A DNA stretch of 18,776 nt from JBBQHX01 sp038324385. Lineage in GTDB: Bacteria; Gemmatimonadota; Gemmatimonadetes; Gemmatimonadales; Gemmatimonadaceae. The position numbers were made by a program, and so were the translations under genes. The stretch covers positions 1 to 18,776 of the forward strand of contig JBBQHX010000042.1 of NCBI GenBank assembly GCA_038324385.1. The letters are read 5' to 3'. Below are positions 1 to 6,223 of the stretch, in pieces; the first letter of the stretch is position 1; each line of letters opens with the position of its first letter. The notes under the pieces were generated by a model. It was not told the origin of the DNA. It saw nothing but the letters and a program-made list of their open reading frames with translations, and did not search any database.

Positions 1-72
1 TCATAGCGAGCCAATGGGTAGTGCAAGCCCGTCCCGACACTCGGTCGCGTTGCTCCCTCCTGCGGGATGACA
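1..72. repeat. Palindromic repeat element, copy L1 (right half only, cut by window edge)
   Basis: This is the right half of a roughly 128-bp palindromic element whose complete copy is at 222-350. It carries the inner arm AGCCCGTCCCGACACTC (26-42) and the outer arm TGCGGGATGACA (61-72), both identical to copy L2. The left half lies outside the window. Confidence 0.8.
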
Positions 73-107
73 ACGCTGGGGGAGAGCCACGTCACTCCGG
101 AAGTCAT
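1..107 (+). repeat. Direct repeat, first copy (second copy at 279-386)
   Basis: Positions 1-107 match 279-386 at an offset of 278 bases with only a few substitutions and a one-base indel in a G run. The match covers the core and right half of the palindromic element plus about 30 bases of spacer (around GGGGGAGAGCCACG). Because non-repeat spacer is included, a local duplication is more likely than two independent insertions. Confidence 0.8.
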
Positions 108-255
108 CCCGCAAGAGCCGCCGAGGGGCGCAAGGCGAGGGTATCATCCCGCAGGAGCAGCCGTGAAGCGTCGAGGGGAGATGTCATCCCGCAGGAGCCG
201 CCGAGAGGCGCAAGTGGAGGTTGTCATCCCGCAAGAGCCGCCGAGAGGCGGCGAG
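104..255 (+). repeat. Tandem 40-bp repeat of element half units (4 units)
   Basis: The word TCATCCCGCA begins at 104, 144, 184 and 224, an exact 40-base period. Each unit continues as RGAGCCGCCGAGRGGCGCAAG or a diverged form (the 144 unit is the most diverged), then about 10 variable bases. The fourth unit is the left arm of the complete palindromic element at 222-350. Each half unit can itself form a small CCGCC/GGCG hairpin, a REP-like property. It is not a CRISPR array: repeats are diverged and the variable segments are only about 10 bases. Confidence 0.8.
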
Positions 256-350
256 TGTCGGGACGGGCTCCCCCTCGCTCATAGCGAGCCAATGGGTAGT
301 GCAAGCCCGTCCCGACACTCGGTCGCTTTGCTCCCTCCTGCGGGATGACA
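222..350. repeat. Palindromic repeat element, copy L2 (complete, REPIN/MITE-like)
   Basis: A complete 129-bp imperfect palindrome. The outer arms TGTCATCCCGCA (222-233) and TGCGGGATGACA (339-350) are perfectly inverted over 12 bases. The inner arms GAGTGTCGGGACGGGCT (253-269) and AGCCCGTCCCGACACTC (304-320) are perfectly inverted over 17 bases. The loop is about 34 bases, with a small CTCGCT/AGCGAG stem inside. There is no coding content. The structure resembles two REP sequences in opposite orientation (REPIN) or a short non-autonomous inverted-repeat element. No transposase or RAYT gene is in the window. Confidence 0.85.
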
Positions 351-380
351 ATGCTGGGGGGAGAGCCACGGCGTTCCGGA

Positions 381-510
381 TGTCATCTCGCAGGAGCCGC
401 CGAGAGGCGGTGAGTGTCGGGACGGGCTCCCCCTCGCCCATTGCCAGGCAGTGGGGAGTGACAGCTGGTCACGACACTCGCTCGGTGCGCTCCCTCGCGC
501 GGGACGACGA
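381..510. repeat. Palindromic repeat element, copy L3 (diverged)
   Basis: About 130 bases with the same plan as copy L2. The outer arms are TGTCATCTCGC (381-391) and GCGGGACGACGA (499-510), now imperfect. The inner arms GAGTGTCGGGA (412-422) and TCACGACACTC (469-479) are also imperfect. The left arm is close to L2 while the right arm has diverged, so this looks like an older or decaying copy. A run of eight C follows at 511-518. Bases 511-570, up to the stop of the next gene, show nothing recognisable. Confidence 0.7.
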
Positions 511-570
511 CCCCCCCCGCCGCGGCTCGTGCGATTCGCGCCGTCACGAGACCCAGCACGTCTCACAACC

Positions 571-927
571 TCACTCCCCCCGCTCCACGACACGAGCCGC
601 CCCCACGTCAGGCGGACTGACGATCTTGAGCCCGACGATGCCGACGACGATCAGCGTCAGGCAGGCGATCCGCGCGACGGTTGCCGGTTCGCGGAAGAGC
701 AGGATCCCGAGGATCGCCGTGCCCACCGCGCCGATGCCGGTCCAGATGGCGTAGGCAGTCCCGATCGGGAGCGTGCGCACGGCGAGACCGAGGAGCCCCA
801 TGCTCAGCACGATCGAGCCGATGGTCAGCGCCGTGGGAAGCGGGCGGGTGAAGCCCTCGGTGTACTTGAGACCGATCGCCCAGCCGATCTCGAACAGGCC
901 GGCGACGCCGAGGATGAACCAGGCCAT
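571..927 (-). CDS. sugE: SMR-family exporter, SugE/Gdx type (guanidinium/quaternary ammonium)
   Basis: Inner-membrane small multidrug resistance protein of 118 residues with four predicted transmembrane helices, the family norm plus a short polar C-terminal tail. The start MAWFILGVAGLFEIGWAIG carries the essential helix-1 Glu at residue 13, and the helix-3 segment GTAYAIWTGIGAVG is characteristic of the SugE/Gdx branch rather than EmrE/QacE. Known Gdx members exchange guanidinium for protons; some SugE proteins export quaternary ammonium compounds. As in the family, it probably works as an antiparallel dimer. The start at 927 is chosen because an AAGGAG Shine-Dalgarno lies 7 bases upstream; a longer frame to 972 would add 15 unconserved residues. 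It lies 32 bases downstream of the GH15 gene, so it probably shares that transcript. That gap is too short for a guanidine riboswitch. Confidence 0.9.
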   Translation of the reverse strand: MAWFILGVAGLFEIGWAIGLKYTEGFTRPLPTALTIGSIVLSMGLLGLAVRTLPIGTAYAIWTGIGAVGTAILGILLFREPATVARIACLTLIVVGIVGLKIVSPPDVGAARVVERGE

Positions 928-934
928 GTGCGTG

Positions 935-940
935 CTCCTT
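935..940 (-). promoter_or_regulatory. Shine-Dalgarno of sugE (decides the start)
   Basis: Reads AAGGAG on the minus strand, 7 bases before the ATG at 927. It is the strongest ribosome binding site in the window and fixes the 118-residue start over an upstream in-frame alternative. A good site in a 32-base gap fits independent translation of the last gene of an operon. Confidence 0.75.
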
Positions 941-959
941 GGCGAGCGGGAACGGGTCG

Positions 960-2837
960 TCAGATCGTCCACCCCGCGTCGTTCAGCCGCCGGTCGAGGT
1001 CGAACGCGGCGCTGATCAGGGCGAGGTGGGTGAACGCCTGCGGGAAGTTACCGAGGTGCTCCCCCGCCGGCCCGATCTCCTCGGCGTACAGGCCGACGTG
1101 GCTGGCGTAGCCGAGTAGCTTCTCGAAGACGAAGCGCGCCCGGTCGAGCTGCCCGGCGCGGCTCAGGCACTCGGCGTACCAGAAGGAGCAGATCGAGAAC
1201 GTCCCCTCGACGCCGTCGAGGCCGTCGTCGAGCTCCCCTTCCGTCTCGTAGCGATAGACCAGCGAGTCCTCGACCAGCTCGCGCTCGACCGCGGCGAGCG
1301 TCGACAGCCACCTCGGGTCGGTGGGGGAGATGAAGCGGACGAGCGGCATGATCAGGCACGACGCATCCATCGACTCGATGCCGCGCGCGCCGATGAACGC
1401 CTGCTTTTTCTCGCTCCAGAAGTTCGTGTGGATGTCGGCGTAGATCGCGTCGCGGGCCGCCCGCCACCGCTCCAGCGGGGCGGGGAAGGAGCGCTTCGTC
1501 GCGAGGCGGATGCCGCGGTCGATGGCGACCCAGCAGAGCACGCGCGAGTAGAGATGCTCGCGGCGTTCGGCTCGCGGCTCCCAGATCCCCTCGTCAGGCA
1601 GGTGCCAGTGGTCGGCGACCCAATCGACGATGCGCGCGATCCTCTGCCAGAGCGCCCAGCTCGTCGGCTCGCGGTACTTGTCGTAGAGATAGAGCGCGTC
1701 GATCAGCTCGCCATAGATGTCGAGCTGCAACTGGCCGGCGGCCGCGTTGCCGATGCGCACGGGCGACGACCCGCGGTAGCCTTCCAGATGATTCAGCTCG
1801 ACCTCGGCGAGATCGCGCTCGCCGTCGATGGCATAGAGCGTCTGCAGGTCGCCCGGATCGTCGGTGAGCCCCGCCCGTGCGCTCAGCCAGCCGATGAAGT
1901 CGCGCGTTTCGTCGGTCATCCCCAGGCGGATCAGCGCGTAGAGCGTGAACGAGGCGTCGCGGATCCACGTGTAGCGATAGTCCCAGTTGCGGACGCCGCC
2001 GATGGTCTCGGGCAGCCCGAACGTGCCCGCGGCGACGATCGCCCCCGAGCGGCGGCAGTGCAGGAGCTTGAGCGCGAGCGCGGAACGGTGGACCTCGTCG
2101 CGCCAGTGGCCGCGATAGGTGGACGCGCCGAGCCAGCGCCGCCAGTACGAGACGGTGGCGTCAAAGGCGCGTGAGGCGTAGCCCGGCTCGTCGGCGCGCG
2201 GGCCGGGGTCGGCCGTCTCGTCAGGCGCGGGGCCGTGCTCGAGGATGAAGGTGGCGCTGGCGCCCTTCTCGAGCGTGAACTCGGCGACCGCGTCGTGGCC
2301 ATCGGCGGACAGCGGCACGGAGGACCAGAGGCGCAGGTGATCGCGCGTGCCGTCGCCGAACAGCGCCACCGCCGCGGCCCCGCTGGGCGACCCCACTTGG
2401 CCGACGCTCTCCTCGACGCGCACGGCCGGAAGCGTGCGGGCGTAGTCGAGCCGCGGGCTGCACGTCACACGAACGGCGGCACGGCCGCGGATCACCTTCA
2501 CGTGCCGCACGATGCGGCTCGTGTGCTCCCCCTCGTGAATCGGCATGAAATCGGTGATCTCGACCACCGCCTGACGCGAGAGGAAGCGCGTCAGGAGCAC
2601 GTTCGTATCCGGCAGGTAGAGCTGCTTCTTTCGCGCCCCATTGAGTCGCGCGTCGATCGAGAAGCGGCCGCCGCGGCTGTCGTCGAGCAGGGCGGCGAAC
2701 ACAGACGGCGAGTCGAAGCGTGGCAGGCAGCAGAAGTCGATGCTGCCGTCGAGCCCGACGAGCGCGATCGTCTGCAGGTCGCCGATGATCGCGTACGACT
2801 CGATCGGGGCGTAGCGCTCAGCCACCGTGTCAGCCAC
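960..2837 (-). CDS. Glycoside hydrolase family 15 protein (glucoamylase/trehalase-like)
   Basis: 625-residue cytoplasmic-type GH15 enzyme that should release glucose from alpha-glucans or trehalose; no signal peptide is seen. The N-terminal beta-rich domain opens with the hallmark IGDLQTIALVGLDGSIDFCC. The (alpha/alpha)6 catalytic domain has GVRNWDYRYTWIRDASF around residue 285, GIWEPR with the likely general acid Glu420, and YAEEIGP with the likely general base in the Glu586-Glu587 pair, followed by LGNFPQAFTHLALI. Bacterial proteins of this form include mycobacterial trehalase and glucoamylase-like enzymes; the sequence alone does not separate them. The start is GTG at 2837, overlapping the stop of the upstream dehydrogenase gene by 8 bases. 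A second in-frame GTG at 2825 is a possible alternative, and neither has a strong Shine-Dalgarno. The overlap points to translational coupling. Confidence 0.9.
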   Translation of the reverse strand: MADTVAERYAPIESYAIIGDLQTIALVGLDGSIDFCCLPRFDSPSVFAALLDDSRGGRFSIDARLNGARKKQLYLPDTNVLLTRFLSRQAVVEITDFMPIHEGEHTSRIVRHVKVIRGRAAVRVTCSPRLDYARTLPAVRVEESVGQVGSPSGAAAVALFGDGTRDHLRLWSSVPLSADGHDAVAEFTLEKGASATFILEHGPAPDETADPGPRADEPGYASRAFDATVSYWRRWLGASTYRGHWRDEVHRSALALKLLHCRRSGAIVAAGTFGLPETIGGVRNWDYRYTWIRDASFTLYALIRLGMTDETRDFIGWLSARAGLTDDPGDLQTLYAIDGERDLAEVELNHLEGYRGSSPVRIGNAAAGQLQLDIYGELIDALYLYDKYREPTSWALWQRIARIVDWVADHWHLPDEGIWEPRAERREHLYSRVLCWVAIDRGIRLATKRSFPAPLERWRAARDAIYADIHTNFWSEKKQAFIGARGIESMDASCLIMPLVRFISPTDPRWLSTLAAVERELVEDSLVYRYETEGELDDGLDGVEGTFSICSFWYAECLSRAGQLDRARFVFEKLLGYASHVGLYAEEIGPAGEHLGNFPQAFTHLALISAAFDLDRRLNDAGWTI

Positions 2838-3609
2838 CGTGCAGGAAGTCGGCGTAGAGCGCCATGCCGCCGTCAGCCATGACGGTGGTTCCGGTCACGT
2901 AGCTCGCCGCATCGCCGGCGAGCATAACGAGCAGGCGGGCGATCTCGTCAGGCGTGCCCATCCGGCGCATCGGGATCTTCGCCTCGAGATCCTTGAGCCC
3001 TTCGGGATCGGACCAGACCTCCTCGTTGATCGGGGTGCGGATCGCTCCAGGCGCGAGTGAGATCAGCCGCACGCCGTGTTCGGCGGCTTCGAGGGCGGCG
3101 GTCTTGGTGAACATCGCCAGCGCGGCCTTGCTCGCGCAGTAGGCGCTGTAGCCACCCCACGGCACGATCTCGTGCACGCTCGAGACATTCACGATGACCC
3201 CCGTCTCGCGCGGCACCATGCGGCAGAGTGCCTCACGCGCACAGTAGAACGAGCCGAACAGGTTGATCTCCAGCGTCGCCCGCCAGTCCTCCGGCGATAT
3301 CTCCCAGACGCGCCCGCGCTCGCCGTCGATGCCGGCGTTGTTGACGAGGATGTCGACCGGGCCCAGCTCGTCGTCGATCGCGTCGAACATGCGTGAGACG
3401 GCCGCGGCGTCCACGAGATCGGCCCCGACCACGGCGGCGCGCCGTCCGTGCTCGCGCACCTCCTCGGCCAGCGCGTCGGCCTCGTCACGGTGGGAGTGAT
3501 AATTGATCGCGATGTCGGCGCCCGCGTCCGCCAGCGCGAGGACCATCGCCTGCCCGAGTCCACCCGTGGCGCCGGTGACGAGTGCGATTTTTCCGTCCAA
3601 CGATGCCAT
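2830..3609 (-). CDS. Short-chain dehydrogenase, probable glucose 1-dehydrogenase
   Basis: 259-residue classical SDR, the length of Bacillus glucose 1-dehydrogenase (261). It has the NAD(P)-binding TGATGGLG (12-19), NNAG (90-93), catalytic Ser144, and Tyr157-Cys-Ala-Ser-Lys161. Features beyond the generic fold resemble glucose dehydrogenase as I recall it: the segment VSSVHEIVPWGGYSAY, PGAIRTPIN after the active site, IPMRRMGTPDEIA, and the C-terminal end ADGGMALYADF. The expected reaction is beta-D-glucose plus NAD(P)+ to gluconolactone. ATG at 3609 is chosen because GAGGA lies 5 bases upstream; an in-frame GTG at 3621 would place that site inside the gene. It follows the kinase gene by 58 bases and overlaps the GH15 start, between enzymes that would make its substrate and use its product. 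Another sugar or polyol substrate cannot be excluded. Confidence 0.85.
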   Translation of the reverse strand: MASLDGKIALVTGATGGLGQAMVLALADAGADIAINYHSHRDEADALAEEVREHGRRAAVVGADLVDAAAVSRMFDAIDDELGPVDILVNNAGIDGERGRVWEISPEDWRATLEINLFGSFYCAREALCRMVPRETGVIVNVSSVHEIVPWGGYSAYCASKAALAMFTKTAALEAAEHGVRLISLAPGAIRTPINEEVWSDPEGLKDLEAKIPMRRMGTPDEIARLLVMLAGDAASYVTGTTVMADGGMALYADFLHGG

Positions 3610-3614
3610 CTGAT

Positions 3615-3619
3615 TCCTC
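3615..3619 (-). promoter_or_regulatory. Shine-Dalgarno of the dehydrogenase gene (decides the start)
   Basis: Reads GAGGA on the minus strand, 5 bases before the ATG at 3609. It favours this ATG over the GTG four codons upstream at 3621. Confidence 0.55.
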
Positions 3620-3667
3620 ACTGTGGTGCGGTGATCGTCGCCGCTGGCGCCGCGCGGGCGCCCGTCG

Positions 3668-5254
3668 TCAGGCAGCCGGCGTCGTGTCGAGACCGCCGGG
3701 ATCGCGCGGGTCGAGGGGGACGCGCGCCTCGAGCCGGGCGTGACGGGCCATCAGGCGCCGGTACACCGCGTGTCGAGCAGGCAATGGTTGCACGACGCGC
3801 GCCGCGCGCCCGTGTACCGCATCGCGTTCCGCGACCTCCGCCAGCGACGCGGGAAGCACGCCCGCCGCATCGAGCGCCAACAACGCCGCGCCGCGCGCGC
3901 TGGATTCCGTGTTCGCCGGCAGCGTGACCGGCGCGCCGAGGACGTCGGCGAAGATCTGCAGCCAGCTTGGGTAGTGTCGCAGCGCGCTACCGCTCACGAC
4001 CAGCGGCGCGTCGGCCGGTACCCCAATTGTGGTGTCGCCGGCCAGGGCGTCGCGCAGCAGCGCGCACCGGTAGGCGACCGCTTCCATCCAGGCGTGGGCG
4101 AGATCCACCGGCGTCGTCGCCAGCGTGAGCCCCTCGACCACGCCGACGGCGGCGAGCGACCAGCTCGGGCTCCGCTCGCCCGCCAGAAATGGGAGCACGT
4201 CGAGCCGGTGCGCCCCCGGCGTCCGGAGGGCGATCTCGGCGTCGAGTTCCGGGGGCTCGGGGAGTCGCGTCAGGCCGGCGAGCCAGACCACCCCGTTCCC
4301 CGCGTTGGAGGTGGCGCCTCCCACCACCGACCGCCGGCGGTCGAGCTGATAGCGAAAGAGGCCGGGCGGAATCGCCCGCGGCGGATGCTCCGTGACCACG
4401 CGCACGGCGGCGGTGGTGCCGACGGTCAGGGCGAGCCGGCGAGGCGTGAGGCAGCCGCTGCCGACGTTCGCCGCCACCCCGTCGCCGATGTCCGGGTACC
4501 AGGGCGCGCCGGCGATCGGGGCCCACCGACGGGCGTAGGGGCCGAGGAGCGGGGGGAGCGGTTCGTCGCGCTCGACCAGCCGCGGCAGCCGCTCGGGGGT
4601 GAGCCCGAGCGCGGCGAGGATCTCGCGGTCCCATCCCCCGGCATGCTGGTCATACAGTCCGCTCGCCGAGGCCAGCGAGACGCTCTGGACCAGCGCGCCG
4701 GTGCGGCGCCAGGCGATGTAGTCGGCGAGCGTGCACCAGCGGGCGACGCGGGCGGCCCGTGCGGGCTCGTGCTCCTGATACCAGCGAATGCGCGCCGGCG
4801 GAAAGCTCGGATGCAGGTGCGAGCCGGTTCGTTCGCGCGCGGCGGCCGCGTCGAGCTCCGTGGCGAGGGAGGCGGCCTCGTGCACGGCTCGCCGGTCGCC
4901 CCAGAGCGTCGCTGGGGTCACGGCGCTCCCCGCCGCATCGACGCCGACGAGCGAGTGCCAGAGGGCCGACCCGCCCAGCGCCGCGACCGAGCCGGCGGCC
5001 TCGCCGAGCCGGGCGAGCACCCCGTCGACGGCCTGATCAGCGAGGTCGGCCACCAGATCGGCGTCGATCTCGACGCGGCCGCCGGTGGTGGCCGTCCACG
5101 AGTAGGGAAGCTTCACCCGCGCGACCGCGCGCCCCCACGCATCCATCGCGACGGCGCGCGCGGACGAGGAGCCGAGGTCGAGTCCAACGGCCAGCGGGAA
5201 CGTGGCGTCGGCGAACGGGATGAGGAGGTCGTCGGCGGGAGCGAGGTCGGCCAT
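3668..5254 (-). CDS. FGGY-family carbohydrate kinase, gluconokinase-like
   Basis: 528-residue sugar kinase of the FGGY/actin-ATPase superfamily. The N-terminal phosphate loop is GLDLGSSSARAV (24-35). GSALWHSLVGVD followed by TPATLWGDRR matches the SSAMHSLIAVD...TPCITWADNR region of GntK-type gluconokinases as I recall it, and differs from the QMHGLV of xylulokinases. RTGSHLHPSFPP, SLASASGLYD and GDGVAANVGSG, with likely catalytic base Asp258, also follow the gluconokinase pattern. The C-terminal GSALRHYPSWLQIFADVLG and NTESSARGAALLA are the usual FGGY ATP-site elements. The expected reaction is gluconate plus ATP to 6-phosphogluconate. It is the first gene of the minus-strand operon and is followed by a glucose dehydrogenase-like gene, which supports the substrate call. 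ATG at 5254 is the only sensible start; its Shine-Dalgarno is weak. Confidence is high for the family, moderate for gluconate. Confidence 0.85.
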   Translation of the reverse strand: MADLAPADDLLIPFADATFPLAVGLDLGSSSARAVAMDAWGRAVARVKLPYSWTATTGGRVEIDADLVADLADQAVDGVLARLGEAAGSVAALGGSALWHSLVGVDAAGSAVTPATLWGDRRAVHEAASLATELDAAAARERTGSHLHPSFPPARIRWYQEHEPARAARVARWCTLADYIAWRRTGALVQSVSLASASGLYDQHAGGWDREILAALGLTPERLPRLVERDEPLPPLLGPYARRWAPIAGAPWYPDIGDGVAANVGSGCLTPRRLALTVGTTAAVRVVTEHPPRAIPPGLFRYQLDRRRSVVGGATSNAGNGVVWLAGLTRLPEPPELDAEIALRTPGAHRLDVLPFLAGERSPSWSLAAVGVVEGLTLATTPVDLAHAWMEAVAYRCALLRDALAGDTTIGVPADAPLVVSGSALRHYPSWLQIFADVLGAPVTLPANTESSARGAALLALDAAGVLPASLAEVAERDAVHGRAARVVQPLPARHAVYRRLMARHARLEARVPLDPRDPGGLDTTPAA

Positions 5255-5388
5255 CGACAGGTCGCGGGTGCAAGTTGCGGCCCGCGACGGGCGGCGGCCG
5301 CGCGCGCGGGTTGGCGCGAGCGCCCCGGCGGGCTACCCTTCGGCGCGCCGCCATGCGGGCGGCGTCCCTGGTCTTCCGTCCCCCGCCG

Positions 5389-5913
5389 ATGTTCGCTCGA
5401 TCCCCCGTTCCCGCGGTCCCAGGCCGCGCCGCCCGCCTCGCCGCCGGCTTGGTGCTCGCGGCGCTCGTCGGGTGCAAGGGCGCGCTGGTCGAGGTGCCGC
5501 GCGTGGGGGGCGCGCTGACGCGCGAGTTCGGGCAGCCGCCGCTCGTCCACACGCGGCCGGACGACATGATGGAAGTGATCTTCCCCGAGGAGATGGTGAG
5601 GGGCGCCGACTCGGCCACACGGCACGATCTTGCCTGGCGGGTGGCGCAGTTCACGCGCACGGCTCTGCAGGATCCGGAGCGGGTCGCACGGCTGGAGATC
5701 GCGTATCGCGAGCGGCGCCCCGGGCGCGGCGGCCCCGCCCCGCGCGAGGAGCGCTACGTCTGGTCGATGGACGCGGTGGCGCGCGGCGACCGCGCGGCGG
5801 TGGACGGCCCGCGGAACACGCCGCCCGGGGCGGCCGAGATGGGGAGCATGTCGACGGCGGCGCCGGAGCCCGGTCCGTACGAGCGGCGCGGGCGGCGGAT
5901 GCGGCCGGAGTAA
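5389..5913 (+). CDS. Predicted lipoprotein, unknown function
   Basis: 174 residues, not recognised. The N-terminus MFARSPVPAVPGRAARLAAG leads into a hydrophobic stretch ending in the lipobox LVGC with Cys29, so a membrane-anchored lipoprotein is predicted. The mature part contains charged, helix-like sequence (PPLVHTRPDDMMEVIFPEEM; DLAWRVAQFTRTAL) and an Arg-, Gly- and Pro-rich tail. ATG at 5389 is chosen because it gives a proper n-region; ATG at 5353 or codons upstream would add a long Arg-rich extension. No clear Shine-Dalgarno. It is divergent from the kinase operon across 134 GC-rich bases (5255-5388), which must hold both promoters, though I see no convincing -35/-10 pair. An overlapping frame beginning at 5630 is a shadow here. 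Confidence 0.6.
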   Translation: MFARSPVPAVPGRAARLAAGLVLAALVGCKGALVEVPRVGGALTREFGQPPLVHTRPDDMMEVIFPEEMVRGADSATRHDLAWRVAQFTRTALQDPERVARLEIAYRERRPGRGGPAPREERYVWSMDAVARGDRAAVDGPRNTPPGAAEMGSMSTAAPEPGPYERRGRRMRPE

Positions 5914-6223
5914 CGGCCCGAGGAGGACCGGCGTAGCGGGCGGATTCGCCGCGGTCGGCCGATCGGACGCGCACCGTCCCACGGTCCGCCGACAGCCGGC
6001 GACCCACGGCACCCGCGGGGCGCCGTCACCGGGCATTCGTGCACCCGGATGCGTTGCATCGGCCGCCCTCCGACCGTCCTTGTGTGCGGGCGGTGGCCGG
6101 CTTCATGGCCCCCCTCTGCTCCACGGCTCACTCGCCGCGCACCGCCTGCCCGCACCGCGCCGTTGGCGCCTACGGCGGCGGCACGGCCGGGGCCACGCGT
6201 GGCTCCTCGCACTATCGTGTCGC
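5914..6223. other. Gene-free gap of 310 bases
   Basis: Very GC-rich sequence between the lipoprotein stop and the assigned GTG of the next gene. Open frames cross it but have no homology I recognise and no good start. I see no hairpin with a T run, no convincing promoter and no repeat family member. Part could belong to the downstream gene if its true start is earlier. Confidence 0.4.

Noticed and set aside
104..255. CRISPR-like array with a 40-base period
   Set aside because: Units are diverged from each other, variable parts are only about 10 bases, the last unit merges into a longer palindrome, and no cas genes are present.
21..754. Several plus-strand open frames at the left edge
   Set aside because: They translate the palindromic repeats into Ser/Arg-rich sequence and overlap sugE on the opposite strand.
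928..959. Guanidine riboswitch before sugE
   Set aside because: Only 32 bases separate the genes, too short for a known guanidine riboswitch; the space is taken up by a Shine-Dalgarno.
1428..2174. 248-residue plus-strand open frame inside the GH15 gene
   Set aside because: Shadow frame; GH15 catalytic motifs are on the other strand throughout.
3740..5518. 592-residue plus-strand open frame antisense to the kinase
   Set aside because: Arg- and Gly-rich translation without domains; a typical GC-rich shadow of a gene with clear kinase motifs.
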